A stretch of 64,000 bases of DNA from JAHJDR01 sp964609965. Its GTDB lineage: Bacteria; UBA10199; JADGCS01. Location: the NCBI GenBank assembly GCA_964609965.1, contig CAZSTS010000007.1, forward strand, positions 46,632 to 110,631, given 5' to 3'. Position 1 is the stretch's first letter, and each line of letters starts with the position of its first letter. Below are positions 25,132 through 32,868 of the stretch, piece after piece. Both the position numbers and the translations under genes were made by a program. The notes under the pieces are model-generated. The model did no database searches. It saw only the letters and a program-made list of their open reading frames with translations, and had not been told where the DNA came from.

Positions 25132-25159
25132 ATAGTAAACGATCGTTCACTTAAGTCAA
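25132..25159 (-). promoter_or_regulatory. dinB promoter with SOS-box-like palindrome
   Basis: On the minus strand TTGACT (25154-25159) and TACTAT (25132-25137) are spaced by 16 bp. Between and over them lies GTGAACGATCGTTTAC (25135-25150), a near-perfect palindrome fitting GAAC-N4-GTTY, the LexA box known from Gram-positives and some other phyla. LexA binding there would block polymerase. The predicted start of transcription falls on or next to the ATG at 25126, so the mRNA may be leaderless. Confidence 0.5.
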
Positions 25160-25217
25160 GGGGAAAGTTCTAAGGGGTAGGAAGGATTGAGGAATTATTT
25201 TTTTAAAGCAAAAAGTC

Positions 25218-25240
25218 AAAAAGTGTCAGACACTTTTTGG
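25218..25240 (-). terminator. Intrinsic terminator for the beta-helix protein gene
   Basis: AAAAAGTGT and ACACTTTTT form a hairpin with a three-base loop; T-rich sequence follows on the minus strand. A similar GTCTGACAC core is seen near 1058. Confidence 0.65.
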
Positions 25241-25267
25241 AAAAAAATACCCGTTTTAAACTTCATT

Positions 25268-26830
25268 TCAAATTCTTAATGAACAGCCGGTCGCACCTAC
25301 AGCTGCATCACCTTCAACGTCACCTTCGCCTTCGCCTTCACCTTCGCCTTCGCCTTCACCTTCACCTTCTCCTTCTCCTTCTCCTTCTCCACCTTCGGGA
25401 GAAGTTGTTGTGTCGACTGGAGGTGTTATTGTTTCAATGATACAGCTGCTATCACAACCATCATCATTGGTTGTGTTGCCATCATCACAGGTTTCGCCTG
25501 TGTCAACAACGCTATCGCCACAAGAGGCGCTCACACATGTTGTGCGGCAGGCATCAGCTGTGGTGTTGCTATTTGCTCCACCATCATCACAGGCTTCGAC
25601 CGAAGTTTGAACAAATCCATCACCGCAAGAACCAAACTCAAAGGATCCCATATCGCATGGTCCATAATGGCGGGCTTCTCCTCGTTGATCAGTTGTAAGC
25701 AGAATTGAGTCAGCGTCTTGGCAGCCAGCGGGATTGCCAGTATCAATTATTGGGCTTCCTGATTGAGGGGCATGTGTTTCTGTGAGCCCTCCATTATTGC
25801 TTAAAGTCTTCAATAAAGGATCGCTTCCCGTAATGTTTCCAGTGGTATCGCCGCTAATTGTACAACCGGTTGTGTCTTGAATGAGATTGTATCCTTGCGA
25901 GTTGAGGGTTCCGCTATTTACATAACAATCAGGAGCTGTTCCTGAATTATCAATGTTTCCAGAAATAATGGTGTTTTTAAAATTAACAGTATTACTTGAA
26001 ACATAGATGCCGCCACTCTTTCCTGAGCCATTACTATCATTATCTGCTGTATTGTCTATGATGGTTACATTGTTGAGATTGATGTTTGGATTTGAGGCAA
26101 ACAGGGCTCCTCCATTCGTATTTGCTGTGTTCTCTGAAAAAGTTGAATTAATCACAGTTAAAGGGTCTATCGATGAAATTGCGCCCCCAGCTCCACCTGC
26201 TAAATTACCCGAGAATGTTGAGTTAGTAATAACTGTCGTGCCTTCGTTTCTGATGCCTCCTCCCCCGTCGCTAGTTGTATTGTTTGAGAAAGTTGAATTA
26301 CTGATAGTTGCGACACCATTGTAAACGGCAAGGCCACCGCCATCATCGTTGGGTGCATTGTTATTACTAATCGTAGAATTGGAGATGTTCAGAATCGAGT
26401 AGGAGGCAATTCCCGCTCCTCCGTTACTATTAACTGTGTTTCCTGTGATAACACATTGATCAATATTTAAGGTATCTCCTAGATCAACACTTATGCCACC
26501 GCCTTCATCTCGAAGGCCGCCAGTTAAAGTCAGGCCCGAAACAGTAAAGGTTTGATCATCGCCTGGGCTATTAAAAGTAAGAACCCCTCCTGTTGTGTTG
26601 GCATCTATTGTTAACAGATCTGATCCTGGACCGGTGATTGTTAAGGCTTCTGTAATTACAGGGAGAGGCGAAGCTAATTCGATTGTGCCAGTAACGCCGT
26701 CAAACTCAATAGTGTCTGCGCCTCCTATGGCATTTACATTACCAATCACTCCCCTTAAAGAGCCAGGTCCTGAATCATCGTTATTTATAACAGAAAAGGT
26801 TACTGCGTAAATCGTTTGGGTTGATAGCAT
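25268..26830 (-). CDS. Beta-helix surface protein with Cys repeats, (Gly-Glu)n tract and GCSL end
   Basis: A 520-residue exported-type protein. Residues about 10-390 form a parallel beta-helix of the polymorphic-outer-membrane kind (SGPGSLRGVIGNVNAIGGAD near the start, then NSTFSNN and NSTFSGN turns). Residues about 400-480 hold two Myxococcus-type Cys repeats (CGDGFVQTSVEACDDG, CGDSVVDTGETCDDGN). A (GE)n tract follows, and the end is ATGCSLRI-stop: the GCSL of a sorting tail with no membrane helix after it. The ATG at 26830 lacks most of a signal peptide. A better start (26874, AGGAG at 7 nt) is separated from this frame by a T7 tract; eight T would restore a full signal peptide. Confidence 0.75.
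   Translation of the reverse strand: MLSTQTIYAVTFSVINNDDSGPGSLRGVIGNVNAIGGADTIEFDGVTGTIELASPLPVITEALTITGPGSDLLTIDANTTGGVLTFNSPGDDQTFTVSGLTLTGGLRDEGGGISVDLGDTLNIDQCVITGNTVNSNGGAGIASYSILNISNSTISNNNAPNDDGGGLAVYNGVATISNSTFSNNTTSDGGGGIRNEGTTVITNSTFSGNLAGGAGGAISSIDPLTVINSTFSENTANTNGGALFASNPNINLNNVTIIDNTADNDSNGSGKSGGIYVSSNTVNFKNTIISGNIDNSGTAPDCYVNSGTLNSQGYNLIQDTTGCTISGDTTGNITGSDPLLKTLSNNGGLTETHAPQSGSPIIDTGNPAGCQDADSILLTTDQRGEARHYGPCDMGSFEFGSCGDGFVQTSVEACDDGGANSNTTADACRTTCVSASCGDSVVDTGETCDDGNTTNDDGCDSSCIIETITPPVDTTTSPEGGEGEGEGEGEGEGEGEGEGEGEGDVEGDAAVGATGCSLRI
25316..25392. repeat. Hexamer coding repeat, (Gly-Glu)n
   Basis: About twelve copies of a CTTCGC/CTTCAC/CTTCTC hexamer on the plus strand, read on the minus strand as alternating Gly-Glu. 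A shorter tract of the same kind is in the lipoprotein gene at 41395-41434. Confidence 0.85.
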
Positions 26831-26874
26831 TATGCCTATGAATAAGATTAAGGCTAAAAAAACTTACGAATCAT
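26831..26874 (-). pseudogene. Displaced signal-peptide start of the beta-helix gene
   Basis: From the ATG at 26874 the reading is Met-Ile-Arg-Lys-Phe-Phe-stop. The stop lies in the poly-T tract (seven A at 26856-26862 on the plus strand). One extra T would give MIRKFFLALILFIGIMLSTQ running into the annotated frame, a textbook signal peptide ending in TIYA. The Shine-Dalgarno AGGAG precedes the ATG by 6-7 nt. This is either a one-base sequencing/assembly deletion or a phase-variable homopolymer switch. Confidence 0.7.
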
Positions 26875-27106
26875 AATATCTCCTGATAAATGTGGCTCGG
26901 AAAATTAATTAAATTTCATGCGAACTGAGACCACACGCTCTAATATATATCTCAGCGAGAAACACATCCATATAGACATTTCTGTGTCCCTAAGGACACG
27001 AAAGAAGAGAAGAAAAAGGTAAAGGCAAGTTTTCGACGAAAAAGGTACCGCTGCTTTTTGCCTGTTTAGGTGTCTATTTGCCGATCATCATTAATATTTT
27101 GTAGTG
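26875..27106. other. Intergenic region upstream of tRNA-Gln
   Basis: About 230 nt without a gene. It contains the small inverted repeat GTGTCC-CTAA-GGACAC near 26982 and an AT-rich stretch; I see nothing else definite. Confidence 0.5.
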
Positions 27107-27135
27107 TTGACATGGCCAGAAAATCTCAATAAATG
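27107..27135 (+). promoter_or_regulatory. tRNA-Gln promoter
   Basis: TTGACA (27107-27112) is a consensus -35 box; TAAATG (27130-27135) follows after 17 bp. The tRNA begins 18 nt further on. Confidence 0.6.
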
Positions 27136-27152
27136 CATTTACCTTATATAGT

Positions 27153-27224
27153 TGGGGCATCGGCAAGCGGTAAGCCACGGGGTTTTGATTCCCGCATTCC
27201 TAGGTTCAAATCCTAGTGCCCCAG
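27153..27224 (+). tRNA. tRNA-Gln (anticodon TTG)
   Basis: A 72-nt cloverleaf. Acceptor arms are TGGGGCA (27153-27159) and TGCCCCA (27217-27223), with discriminator G at 27224. The anticodon loop TTTTGAT has TTG at its centre, read as Gln. The T arm has the GGTTCAAATCC form. CCA is not encoded. Confidence 0.95.
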
Positions 27225-27225
27225 A

Positions 27226-27263
27226 AAAAAATGGCTGCACATCAAGTGTGGCCATTTTTTCTT
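27226..27263 (+). terminator. tRNA-Gln terminator
   Basis: AAAAAATGGC and GCCATTTTTT form the stem, with a T-run on the plus strand right after the tRNA. Confidence 0.8.
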
Positions 27264-27463
27264 CTATCAACCCATGCGATTTTCCATTTTCGACCATAAG
27301 TAGCCATTTTTCGATAATCGCATTCGAAAATTGTAAATAGAAGGTTCGTTCCGAACAAACCCCCTCAAGCCCCTTCCTATAGGCCTCTAGAGCCAAATTT
27401 TAAATAAAAACACAGTTTCATTTGAAATTTAATCTTGTTAATACTAGGAGCGTTCATAGCTAG

Positions 27464-27498
27464 CCCTGAGCGATCCGCCTAGGCGGAGAGTCGAAGGG
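27464..27498. repeat. Palindromic element (CCCTGAGC...GTCGAAGGG)
   Basis: Outer arms CCCTGAGCGA and TCGAAGGG flank a perfect inner palindrome TCCGCCTAGGCGGA. The family also occurs at 23778, 36903 and 46664. It lies in the leader of prs. Confidence 0.75.
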
Positions 27499-27547
27499 TT
27501 CGGAGAGAATCTTGGCGTAAGTACAATCCATAAGAAGGGAGCCCCCA

Positions 27548-28492
27548 ATGAGTCGTTTTAAAGATATCCTTTTATTCGCAGGTTCTTCGCATCCCAAACT
27601 CGCCGAAGCCATTTCGAAAACATTAGATATCCCGCTAGGTCAGACAGTGCTGAAGAGATTCTCAGATGGAGAGGTTTGGGTAGAAATCAACGAAAACGTG
27701 AGACAACGCGATGCCTACATTATTCAGCCCACTTGCGAGCCAGCTAACGAAAACCTCATGGAACTCCTTATCATGATTGATGCACTCAAAAGGGCATCTG
27801 TCGATACCATTACAGCGGTGATCCCTTATTATGGTTATGCCAGACAAGATCGCAAAGCCCAGCCGCGTGTTCCCATCACAGCAAAACTAGTGGCAGACCT
27901 TATCACAGCAGCAGGTGCAGATCGCATCGTATCCATTGATTTACACGCAGGGCAAATCCAGGGCTTCTTTAATATTCCTTTTGATCATCTCTACGCTATG
28001 CCTGTGTTTTTAGAATATTTTAAAAACAACCCCATTGAAAACCCCGTCGTTGTTTCACCTGATGTGGGTGGTGCAGAAAGAGCAAGAAGCTATGCCAAGA
28101 GATTAGGTTGTAATATTGCTTTGATCGATAAACGACGCTCAGCCCCCAATGTTTCAGAGGTCATGCATGTGGTTGGTGAGGTTGAAGGTTGTAACTGTCT
28201 TTTAGTGGATGATATTATTGATACAGCAGGGACTCTCACTTCGGCAGCAAAAACTTTAAAAGCAAATGGCGCTGTATCAGTCAGCGCTTGTTGCACACAC
28301 CCTGTTTTATCTGGTCCGGCTATTGAAAGAATCAAAGATTCCGAACTAGAAAGGCTCTTAGTTACCGACACAATTCCTCTTCCTGCAGACAAGAAAATAA
28401 AGAAGATTGTCCAACTCAGTGTTTCAGGCATTCTAGGAAAAGGTATTTTGAGGATTGCCAAAGGGCAAAGCGTTTCATCTCTGTTTGTTTAA
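27548..28492 (+). CDS. prs: Ribose-phosphate pyrophosphokinase
   Basis: A 314-residue PRPP synthase that makes phosphoribosyl pyrophosphate from ribose 5-phosphate and ATP for nucleotide, His and Trp synthesis. Key motifs: FSDGEVWVEINENVRQRDAY, the metal/flexible-loop YYGYARQDRKAQPRVPITAK, SIDLHAGQIQGFF, and the PRPP-binding loop LLVDDIIDTAGTL. Full length. AAGGGAG lies 7 nt before the ATG. The order tRNA-Gln, prs, rplY, pth is a widespread conserved cluster. Confidence 0.97.
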   Translation: MSRFKDILLFAGSSHPKLAEAISKTLDIPLGQTVLKRFSDGEVWVEINENVRQRDAYIIQPTCEPANENLMELLIMIDALKRASVDTITAVIPYYGYARQDRKAQPRVPITAKLVADLITAAGADRIVSIDLHAGQIQGFFNIPFDHLYAMPVFLEYFKNNPIENPVVVSPDVGGAERARSYAKRLGCNIALIDKRRSAPNVSEVMHVVGEVEGCNCLLVDDIIDTAGTLTSAAKTLKANGAVSVSACCTHPVLSGPAIERIKDSELERLLVTDTIPLPADKKIKKIVQLSVSGILGKGILRIAKGQSVSSLFV

Positions 28493-28507
28493 TAATTCTA
28501 ACAGGTT

Positions 28508-28625
28508 GGGCCTATGGGCCTAAGGGCCTAAGGGCCTTGGGGTTGCAATTCTTTATCACTTCATATAAACGACCACCTCTTTTATCCTACGGCCCTAGGA
28601 CATTAAGGTCCCATGGCCCCAAAAA
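28508..28625. repeat. Octamer-like tandem repeats (GGGCCTAA type)
   Basis: GGGCCTAT, GGGCCTAA, GGGCCTAA and GGGCCTTG in tandem (28508-28540), then partly complementary GGCCCTAGGAC and GGTCCCATGGCCCC units up to about 28620. The two halves could pair as a long hairpin between prs and rplY. A related GGGCCTATGGACC run lies at 49712. Confidence 0.75.
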
Positions 28626-28690
28626 AACGATTCAGCAAGTACATTTGATGTGATGAGAGTCACACAAATCATGGGCTGGAAGTTAATCTT

Positions 28691-29437
28691 ATGACAGTCG
28701 AACTCAACGCAGAAATCAGATCACAATTAGGCAAAGGTTATTCAAAAAAAATCAGAAAACAAGAAGCCATTCCTGCTGTGCTCTATGGAAAAAAACTCGA
28801 AACTCAATCTTTACAAGTTAAAACAAGAGATATCGAAAACATTTTAAAATCACCTCAAGGGATGAATACTCTTATTAATCTCAATGTAAAAGGTGATAAA
28901 TCTTACACAGTTTTGATTAAAGACTTACAAGGAAACGTGATTTCAAGAGCTCTCTATCACATTGACCTTTGGGCTGTTAGCGCAGACCAAGAAGTGCTTG
29001 TTAACGTTGATGTGCGTTTAGAAGGGCGTGCACCAGGTCAAGTACAAGGTGGTATTTTGGAACACGTGTCTCATCAAATTCAACTCTTTTGTCAGGCTAA
29101 TGCGATTCCAAAAGAAATCGCGGTTGATGTAACTTCATTAGAAATCGGAATGAATATCCATCTTTCTGAGGTGACTCTTCCCGCAGGCGTTCGAGCCAAA
29201 GAAGGTTACGACCCAACACTCGTTGCTGTTGTGGAAGAAAAGAAGGTTGAAGAACCTACTCCAGAAGTTCTTGCCGAAGGTGAAGAAGGCGCTGTTGCTG
29301 AAGGTGAAGAAGGTGCTGCTGCTGCCGAAGGCGCAGAAGGTGCTGCTAAAGCTGAAGGCGCTGAAGGCGAAAAGAAAGAAGCTGGTAAAGAAGGCGAAAA
29401 GAAAGACGATTCTAAAAAAGAAGAGAAAAAGAAATAA
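28691..29437 (+). CDS. rplY: 50S ribosomal protein L25 (general stress protein CTC form)
   Basis: A 248-residue two-domain L25 (TL5/CTC type) that binds 5S rRNA. The N-terminal L25 domain (residues 1-95) has EIRSQLGKGYSKKIRKQEAIPAVLYGK. The C-terminal TL5 beta domain (about 96-185) includes GRAPGQVQGGILEHV and VTLPAGVRAKEGYDPTLV. A tail of about 60 residues, rich in Glu, Gly, Ala and Lys (repeated AEGEEGA, AEGAEGA, ending in a Lys/Glu run), goes beyond the usual family end. It is followed by pth, as in most bacteria. Confidence 0.93.
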   Translation: MTVELNAEIRSQLGKGYSKKIRKQEAIPAVLYGKKLETQSLQVKTRDIENILKSPQGMNTLINLNVKGDKSYTVLIKDLQGNVISRALYHIDLWAVSADQEVLVNVDVRLEGRAPGQVQGGILEHVSHQIQLFCQANAIPKEIAVDVTSLEIGMNIHLSEVTLPAGVRAKEGYDPTLVAVVEEKKVEEPTPEVLAEGEEGAVAEGEEGAAAAEGAEGAAKAEGAEGEKKEAGKEGEKKDDSKKEEKKK

Positions 29438-29484
29438 TTTTTGGGTCTTGGGGTCTCTGGACCTCGGGTTCTCATGTTTTTGTA

Positions 29485-29513
29485 GGGGCGCTCCTTGTGG
29501 GCGCCCTTTTTTT
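29485..29513 (+). terminator. Terminator between rplY and pth (GTAGGGGC type)
   Basis: GGGCGC and GCGCCC around TCCTTGTG, then seven T. Same family as the hairpin at 21591. Confidence 0.75.
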
Positions 29514-29558
29514 GTACAATTTGATTTCCTTACGTACTCTTAGTAGACGGTTTTCATT

Positions 29559-30164
29559 ATGAAACTCATTGTTGGCCTTGGAAACATAGGTAAAAAATAC
29601 GAAAACACACGACATAATTTTGGTTTCTTAGTTCTTGACCGATTAGCACATCAAAGAAAATTCAAATTCAAAGATTCCACAAAGTTTCAAGGAGCCTGGG
29701 CTTCTGAGTCTGACCCTGCCCATAAAAAAATCTTTTATCTCAAACCTAGCACCTATATGAATTTGAGTGGATCGGCTGTGCAGGCCTTGGCCTATTTTTA
29801 TAAAATCGAAGCTAAAGATGTTTTTGTTGTTTACGATGATTTAGATTTGGCTTTGGGTTCAGTGCGCCTAGCTCGTGGTGGTGGTGCTGGTGGGCATAAA
29901 GGCATACAGTCCATCATGAATGCTTTAGGTATCAGAGAAATTCCCCGATTAAAATTGGGCATAGGAAAACCTAAACACGAAGGTCAAGAAACAGCAGACC
30001 ATGTTCTCCAGAGTTTCAATAGCGAAGAAATGAGAGAAGTGAGCAAGCTCATTGATCATGCCATTCAAGCGATTGAAGCTTATCTTAAAGATGATCTTGA
30101 TGTGGCCATGAATCGATTTAATTTAACGGTCAAAAGTCCAAAAAACTCTTCAGATGAATCTTAA
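29559..30164 (+). CDS. pth: Peptidyl-tRNA hydrolase
   Basis: A 201-residue enzyme releasing tRNA from dropped-off peptidyl-tRNA. The N-terminus KLIVGLGNIGKKYENTRHNF carries catalytic His19, and LKPSTYMNLSG, VVYDDLDLALGSVRL (catalytic Asp) and GGGAGGHKGIQSI follow. Full length. The last 11 nt overlap the EamA gene, suggesting coupling. Confidence 0.96.
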   Translation: MKLIVGLGNIGKKYENTRHNFGFLVLDRLAHQRKFKFKDSTKFQGAWASESDPAHKKIFYLKPSTYMNLSGSAVQALAYFYKIEAKDVFVVYDDLDLALGSVRLARGGGAGGHKGIQSIMNALGIREIPRLKLGIGKPKHEGQETADHVLQSFNSEEMREVSKLIDHAIQAIEAYLKDDLDVAMNRFNLTVKSPKNSSDES

Positions 30165-31077
30165 AATATTTAAGGCAAATAGTTTTTTATTTATGGCAGC
30201 TCTGCTTTGGGGCTCTACGTTTGTTTTTCAGCGAATGGGCATGGATCACATGCCTCCTTTTAGTTTTACAGCGATTCGTTTTAGTCTTGGGGCATTGGTT
30301 CTTTTTCCTATCGCATTATTAAAATACAAAAAATCTTCTGAGAATTTATCTTCCCCGAAAAATTCAAAAAAACTTTTAGGTATTTTCCTTGCTGGGGCTG
30401 TCATGTTTATTGGCATCAATTTTCAGCAATTTGGTTTGGTATACACAACAGCAGGGAATGCAGGATTGATTACAGGCCTCTATGTTGTGATTGTGCCTTT
30501 TTTAGGTTTGTTCTTAGGGATTCGCTCAAACATAGGTAGCTGTATTGGTGCTATTCTAGGAGGTGTTGGTCTCTATTTCCTTAGTGTTAAAGCTGGCTTT
30601 CGCCTCATGCCAGGTGATGCGTGGGTTGTTTTTTCTACCTTTGCTTGGGCTGCGCATGTCTTGGTTTTGGCGTGGCTGTCACCTAAAATGAATTCCTATG
30701 TCATTGCTTGTGGTCAAGCAGCAGTGTGTGCTGTGTTAAGTTGGGCGCTTGCTTTGTTTACAGAAGAAATAACTTGGATAGGAATCACACAGGCTTGGAT
30801 TCCGATTTTTTGGGGATCTGTCTTGTCTGTGGCCATTGGTTTTACATGCCAGGTTATTGGACAAAAAGATTCTCCTCCAGCGCATTCTGCAATCATCCTT
30901 TCACTCGAAGCGGTTATCGCAGCTATTTGTGGCTGGCTTATCTTGAACGAAATCATGTCGTCTCGAGCTATCTTTGGGGCATCTCTTATGGTGATAGGAA
31001 TGTTGATTTCACAGTTGTGGACGATAATGGGGAAGCGTGCCGACGCGCCGATGTGCCGACGCGCCAAAGGGAATTAG
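30154..31077 (+). CDS. EamA-family (DMT) transporter
   Basis: A 307-residue inner-membrane protein with ten predicted helices in two EamA repeats. It opens FLFMAALLWGSTFVFQRMG, the typical repeat-one start. The second repeat begins near PGDAWVVFSTFAWAAHVLVLA and ends ILSLEAVIAAICGWLILNE. Substrate cannot be told from sequence. The last residues (ADAPMCRRAKGN) come from a repeat-like GCCGACGCGCC stretch. Confidence 0.85.
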   Translation: MNLKIFKANSFLFMAALLWGSTFVFQRMGMDHMPPFSFTAIRFSLGALVLFPIALLKYKKSSENLSSPKNSKKLLGIFLAGAVMFIGINFQQFGLVYTTAGNAGLITGLYVVIVPFLGLFLGIRSNIGSCIGAILGGVGLYFLSVKAGFRLMPGDAWVVFSTFAWAAHVLVLAWLSPKMNSYVIACGQAAVCAVLSWALALFTEEITWIGITQAWIPIFWGSVLSVAIGFTCQVIGQKDSPPAHSAIILSLEAVIAAICGWLILNEIMSSRAIFGASLMVIGMLISQLWTIMGKRADAPMCRRAKGN

Positions 31078-31082
31078 AATTT

Positions 31083-32507
31083 CTACAATCCATCTCTAGG
31101 TATGATTTCATTTCCATAGTTTTCAGCAAGATCTTTCAATCGTGGAAGAATGATGTCTCGAATATGGTTTTCTTTGTCTGTTTCAGGTCGAAAGCCCTGG
31201 CAATAACATGTAGTGCTTAGTAAAACTTTTTGGAGGTACTCACCTAGGCTAAGATCTGTTTCATGATAAAAAGGAATTTTGTTCCAGGGGTAGGGGCGGA
31301 TTTTACCTATGGCTCTTAACATATTAAACACTCCTCCAGTAAGGTGGCTATTGATTTTTTTGTATAGAGTGTTTTGTGAGTAAAGCTTTTCAAGCATGTC
31401 TTGTTTTTCTTTTGGTGTGGGTGTTCCATATAATTCTGTATGAGCGACTTCATACATCGAAGGTCTAAAAAACAGGGCCTTGTAAAAACAGTCATCACTA
31501 GAATCCTGGAACATGCCGTCATAAAGATATTTAAAATCTTCACCCCACGGATTTTCTTGAGGAATGTGCGTTGTGCAAATATTGGATTTGGCTTGGGCTT
31601 TGCCATATAGAATAATCGCTGCTTTGGCGTGAAAGAGCTCGGCTTCATATTCTTCTTTTTTTCTTTTATCAGGCTCAAAAGAACTGTCTTGGTAGGCATG
31701 ATAAAGCTCATGTAAGATAGCAATTTCAGCTGGAATGAGCTTGTTGCAGGCGACTGGGTTTTCATCAAATAAATCTAAAGGCATGTTTAGTTCATTGCTT
31801 TGGGACTTATAAGCCGCTCTTGCCGTGATAGAATCTAGCTCTGATAGCTCTGTGAATTTAATATTTCCACTTTCTAAATGATGGAGCATTTCATCAGCCC
31901 ATCTTATGAGTGTTTCTAGTTCTGCAGTATCATAACCTTGAGAAGTCTTTTGCAAAAGAGCTTCTTTGTAATTCTTAACAATGACCCAACTGACGCTGAA
32001 CATTGTGACTTTCTCTTTTGTTCCGCTGGGCGGGAATGAAAGATCAATCCCTTGGTTTTCTAAAAAACGAATAATTGATTGATTCATTTCTTCTGTGAGA
32101 CTGGATATGTTGGGTATGTGCGAAGCAAATCGCGCAATGATTTTTGGCATTTCATTTCGTTCAAAGATCTCTAAAGAACCATAGTTGCCAACTTCTTTTA
32201 TAGCCATGTCCTCAACTATTTGTCTTTTTAAAGTGCTTATACGTTGAGAGTGTTTTTGAAAGGCCGGGACACGATGACCTACATCGCTGAGTTCTAATGT
32301 GCCATCCCCATCTTTGTTGGCAATCATAACAGTGTCTTTAATTTCTCTTAAAGCAGTTTTTGTTTCTCTGATGGTTTTGTTAAGTTCAGGATCGGGTTTG
32401 TCTAGAGACTGCTTTTCTTCCTCAAGACGATGGATTTTAGCCTCAAGATATTCAATACAAGAATTGTCCTCAAAGGAACCTATGTAAATTTCAGGATTTA
32501 TGCCCAT
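31083..32507 (-). CDS. Putative HExxH zinc metalloprotease with EF-hand-like loop
   Basis: A 474-residue protein of unknown family. AEIAILHELYHAYQ gives the zinc motif His266-Glu267-x-x-His270, with acidic candidates for the third ligand in EEYEAELFHAK about 20 residues on. The arrangement recalls short effector-type peptidases (NleD/M91-like), from memory only. An EF-hand-type loop NKDGDGTLELSD lies near residue 65, after a coiled-coil start (YLEAKIHRLEEEKQSL). No signal peptide or membrane segment. The ATG at 32507 is chosen; a TTG eight codons earlier sits inside the RNA element's hairpin 2. It is convergent with the EamA gene. Confidence 0.55.
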   Translation of the reverse strand: MGINPEIYIGSFEDNSCIEYLEAKIHRLEEEKQSLDKPDPELNKTIRETKTALREIKDTVMIANKDGDGTLELSDVGHRVPAFQKHSQRISTLKRQIVEDMAIKEVGNYGSLEIFERNEMPKIIARFASHIPNISSLTEEMNQSIIRFLENQGIDLSFPPSGTKEKVTMFSVSWVIVKNYKEALLQKTSQGYDTAELETLIRWADEMLHHLESGNIKFTELSELDSITARAAYKSQSNELNMPLDLFDENPVACNKLIPAEIAILHELYHAYQDSSFEPDKRKKEEYEAELFHAKAAIILYGKAQAKSNICTTHIPQENPWGEDFKYLYDGMFQDSSDDCFYKALFFRPSMYEVAHTELYGTPTPKEKQDMLEKLYSQNTLYKKINSHLTGGVFNMLRAIGKIRPYPWNKIPFYHETDLSLGEYLQKVLLSTTCYCQGFRPETDKENHIRDIILPRLKDLAENYGNEIIPRDGL

Positions 32508-32868
32508 GTGTATGCCCTGATAACGACACAAAGCTCCAAATCTTCGCTTTGTGTTTAAAAAGTTTCTATCGCGCTTATTTGGACTCTCCGCTTAGGCGGA
32601 TCGTCCACGCTTTATTATCGGTGGGCTGGGGGTAAAAGTTGTTATAAAATAAGTGACTGATATCAATTAGATGCTAGATACCCGTCTTCGCTCTTCGAGC
32701 TACGGCGTGGCAATGCAGGACAATTGTTATCAAAATGATAGAACCGGCAATATTTGCCTACTCTTTATGCCTGTTGTAATATGTGAGATACCAGAAACCG
32801 TTTCTTAACCCACTTAACCCCCTGAAAAATAGCGGTAAAATAAAACCTTTCTTTAGCAAGGGTTTGGT
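32508..32868. other. Divergent intergenic region with RNA element copy 3
   Basis: Between the minus-strand metalloprotease and the plus-strand lipoprotein. It holds RNA element copy 3 (32527-32607), a small GATGCTAGATA/TCGCTCTTCGAGC mixed repeat near 32670-32710, and an AT-rich stretch before 32869. AAGGG at about 32859 is a plausible ribosome binding site for the next gene. Confidence 0.55.
32527..32607 (-). ncRNA. Candidate structured RNA element, copy 3 (metalloprotease leader)
   Basis: On the minus strand GATAAT (32614-32619) precedes hairpin 1, TGGAC (32603-32607) with GTCCA (32580-32584), which encloses a second stem TCCGC/GCGGA. The linker AATAAGCGCGATAG follows. Hairpin 2 is CACAAAGC and GCTTTGTG (32527-32553) closing the 11-nt loop GAAGATTTGGA. 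Upstream CAACTTTT matches the sequence at the same place in copy 2. Hairpin 2 ends about 20 nt before the chosen ATG, close enough to affect ribosome access. Confidence 0.5.

Noticed and set aside
25237..25440. Plus-strand frame rich in Leu, His and Arg
   Set aside because: It is the antisense reading of the Gly-Glu hexamer tract.
27139..27396. Minus-strand frame of 85 codons over the tRNA-Gln region
   Set aside because: Its end is read from the antisense of the tRNA and the start has no support; tRNA plus terminator explain the sequence.
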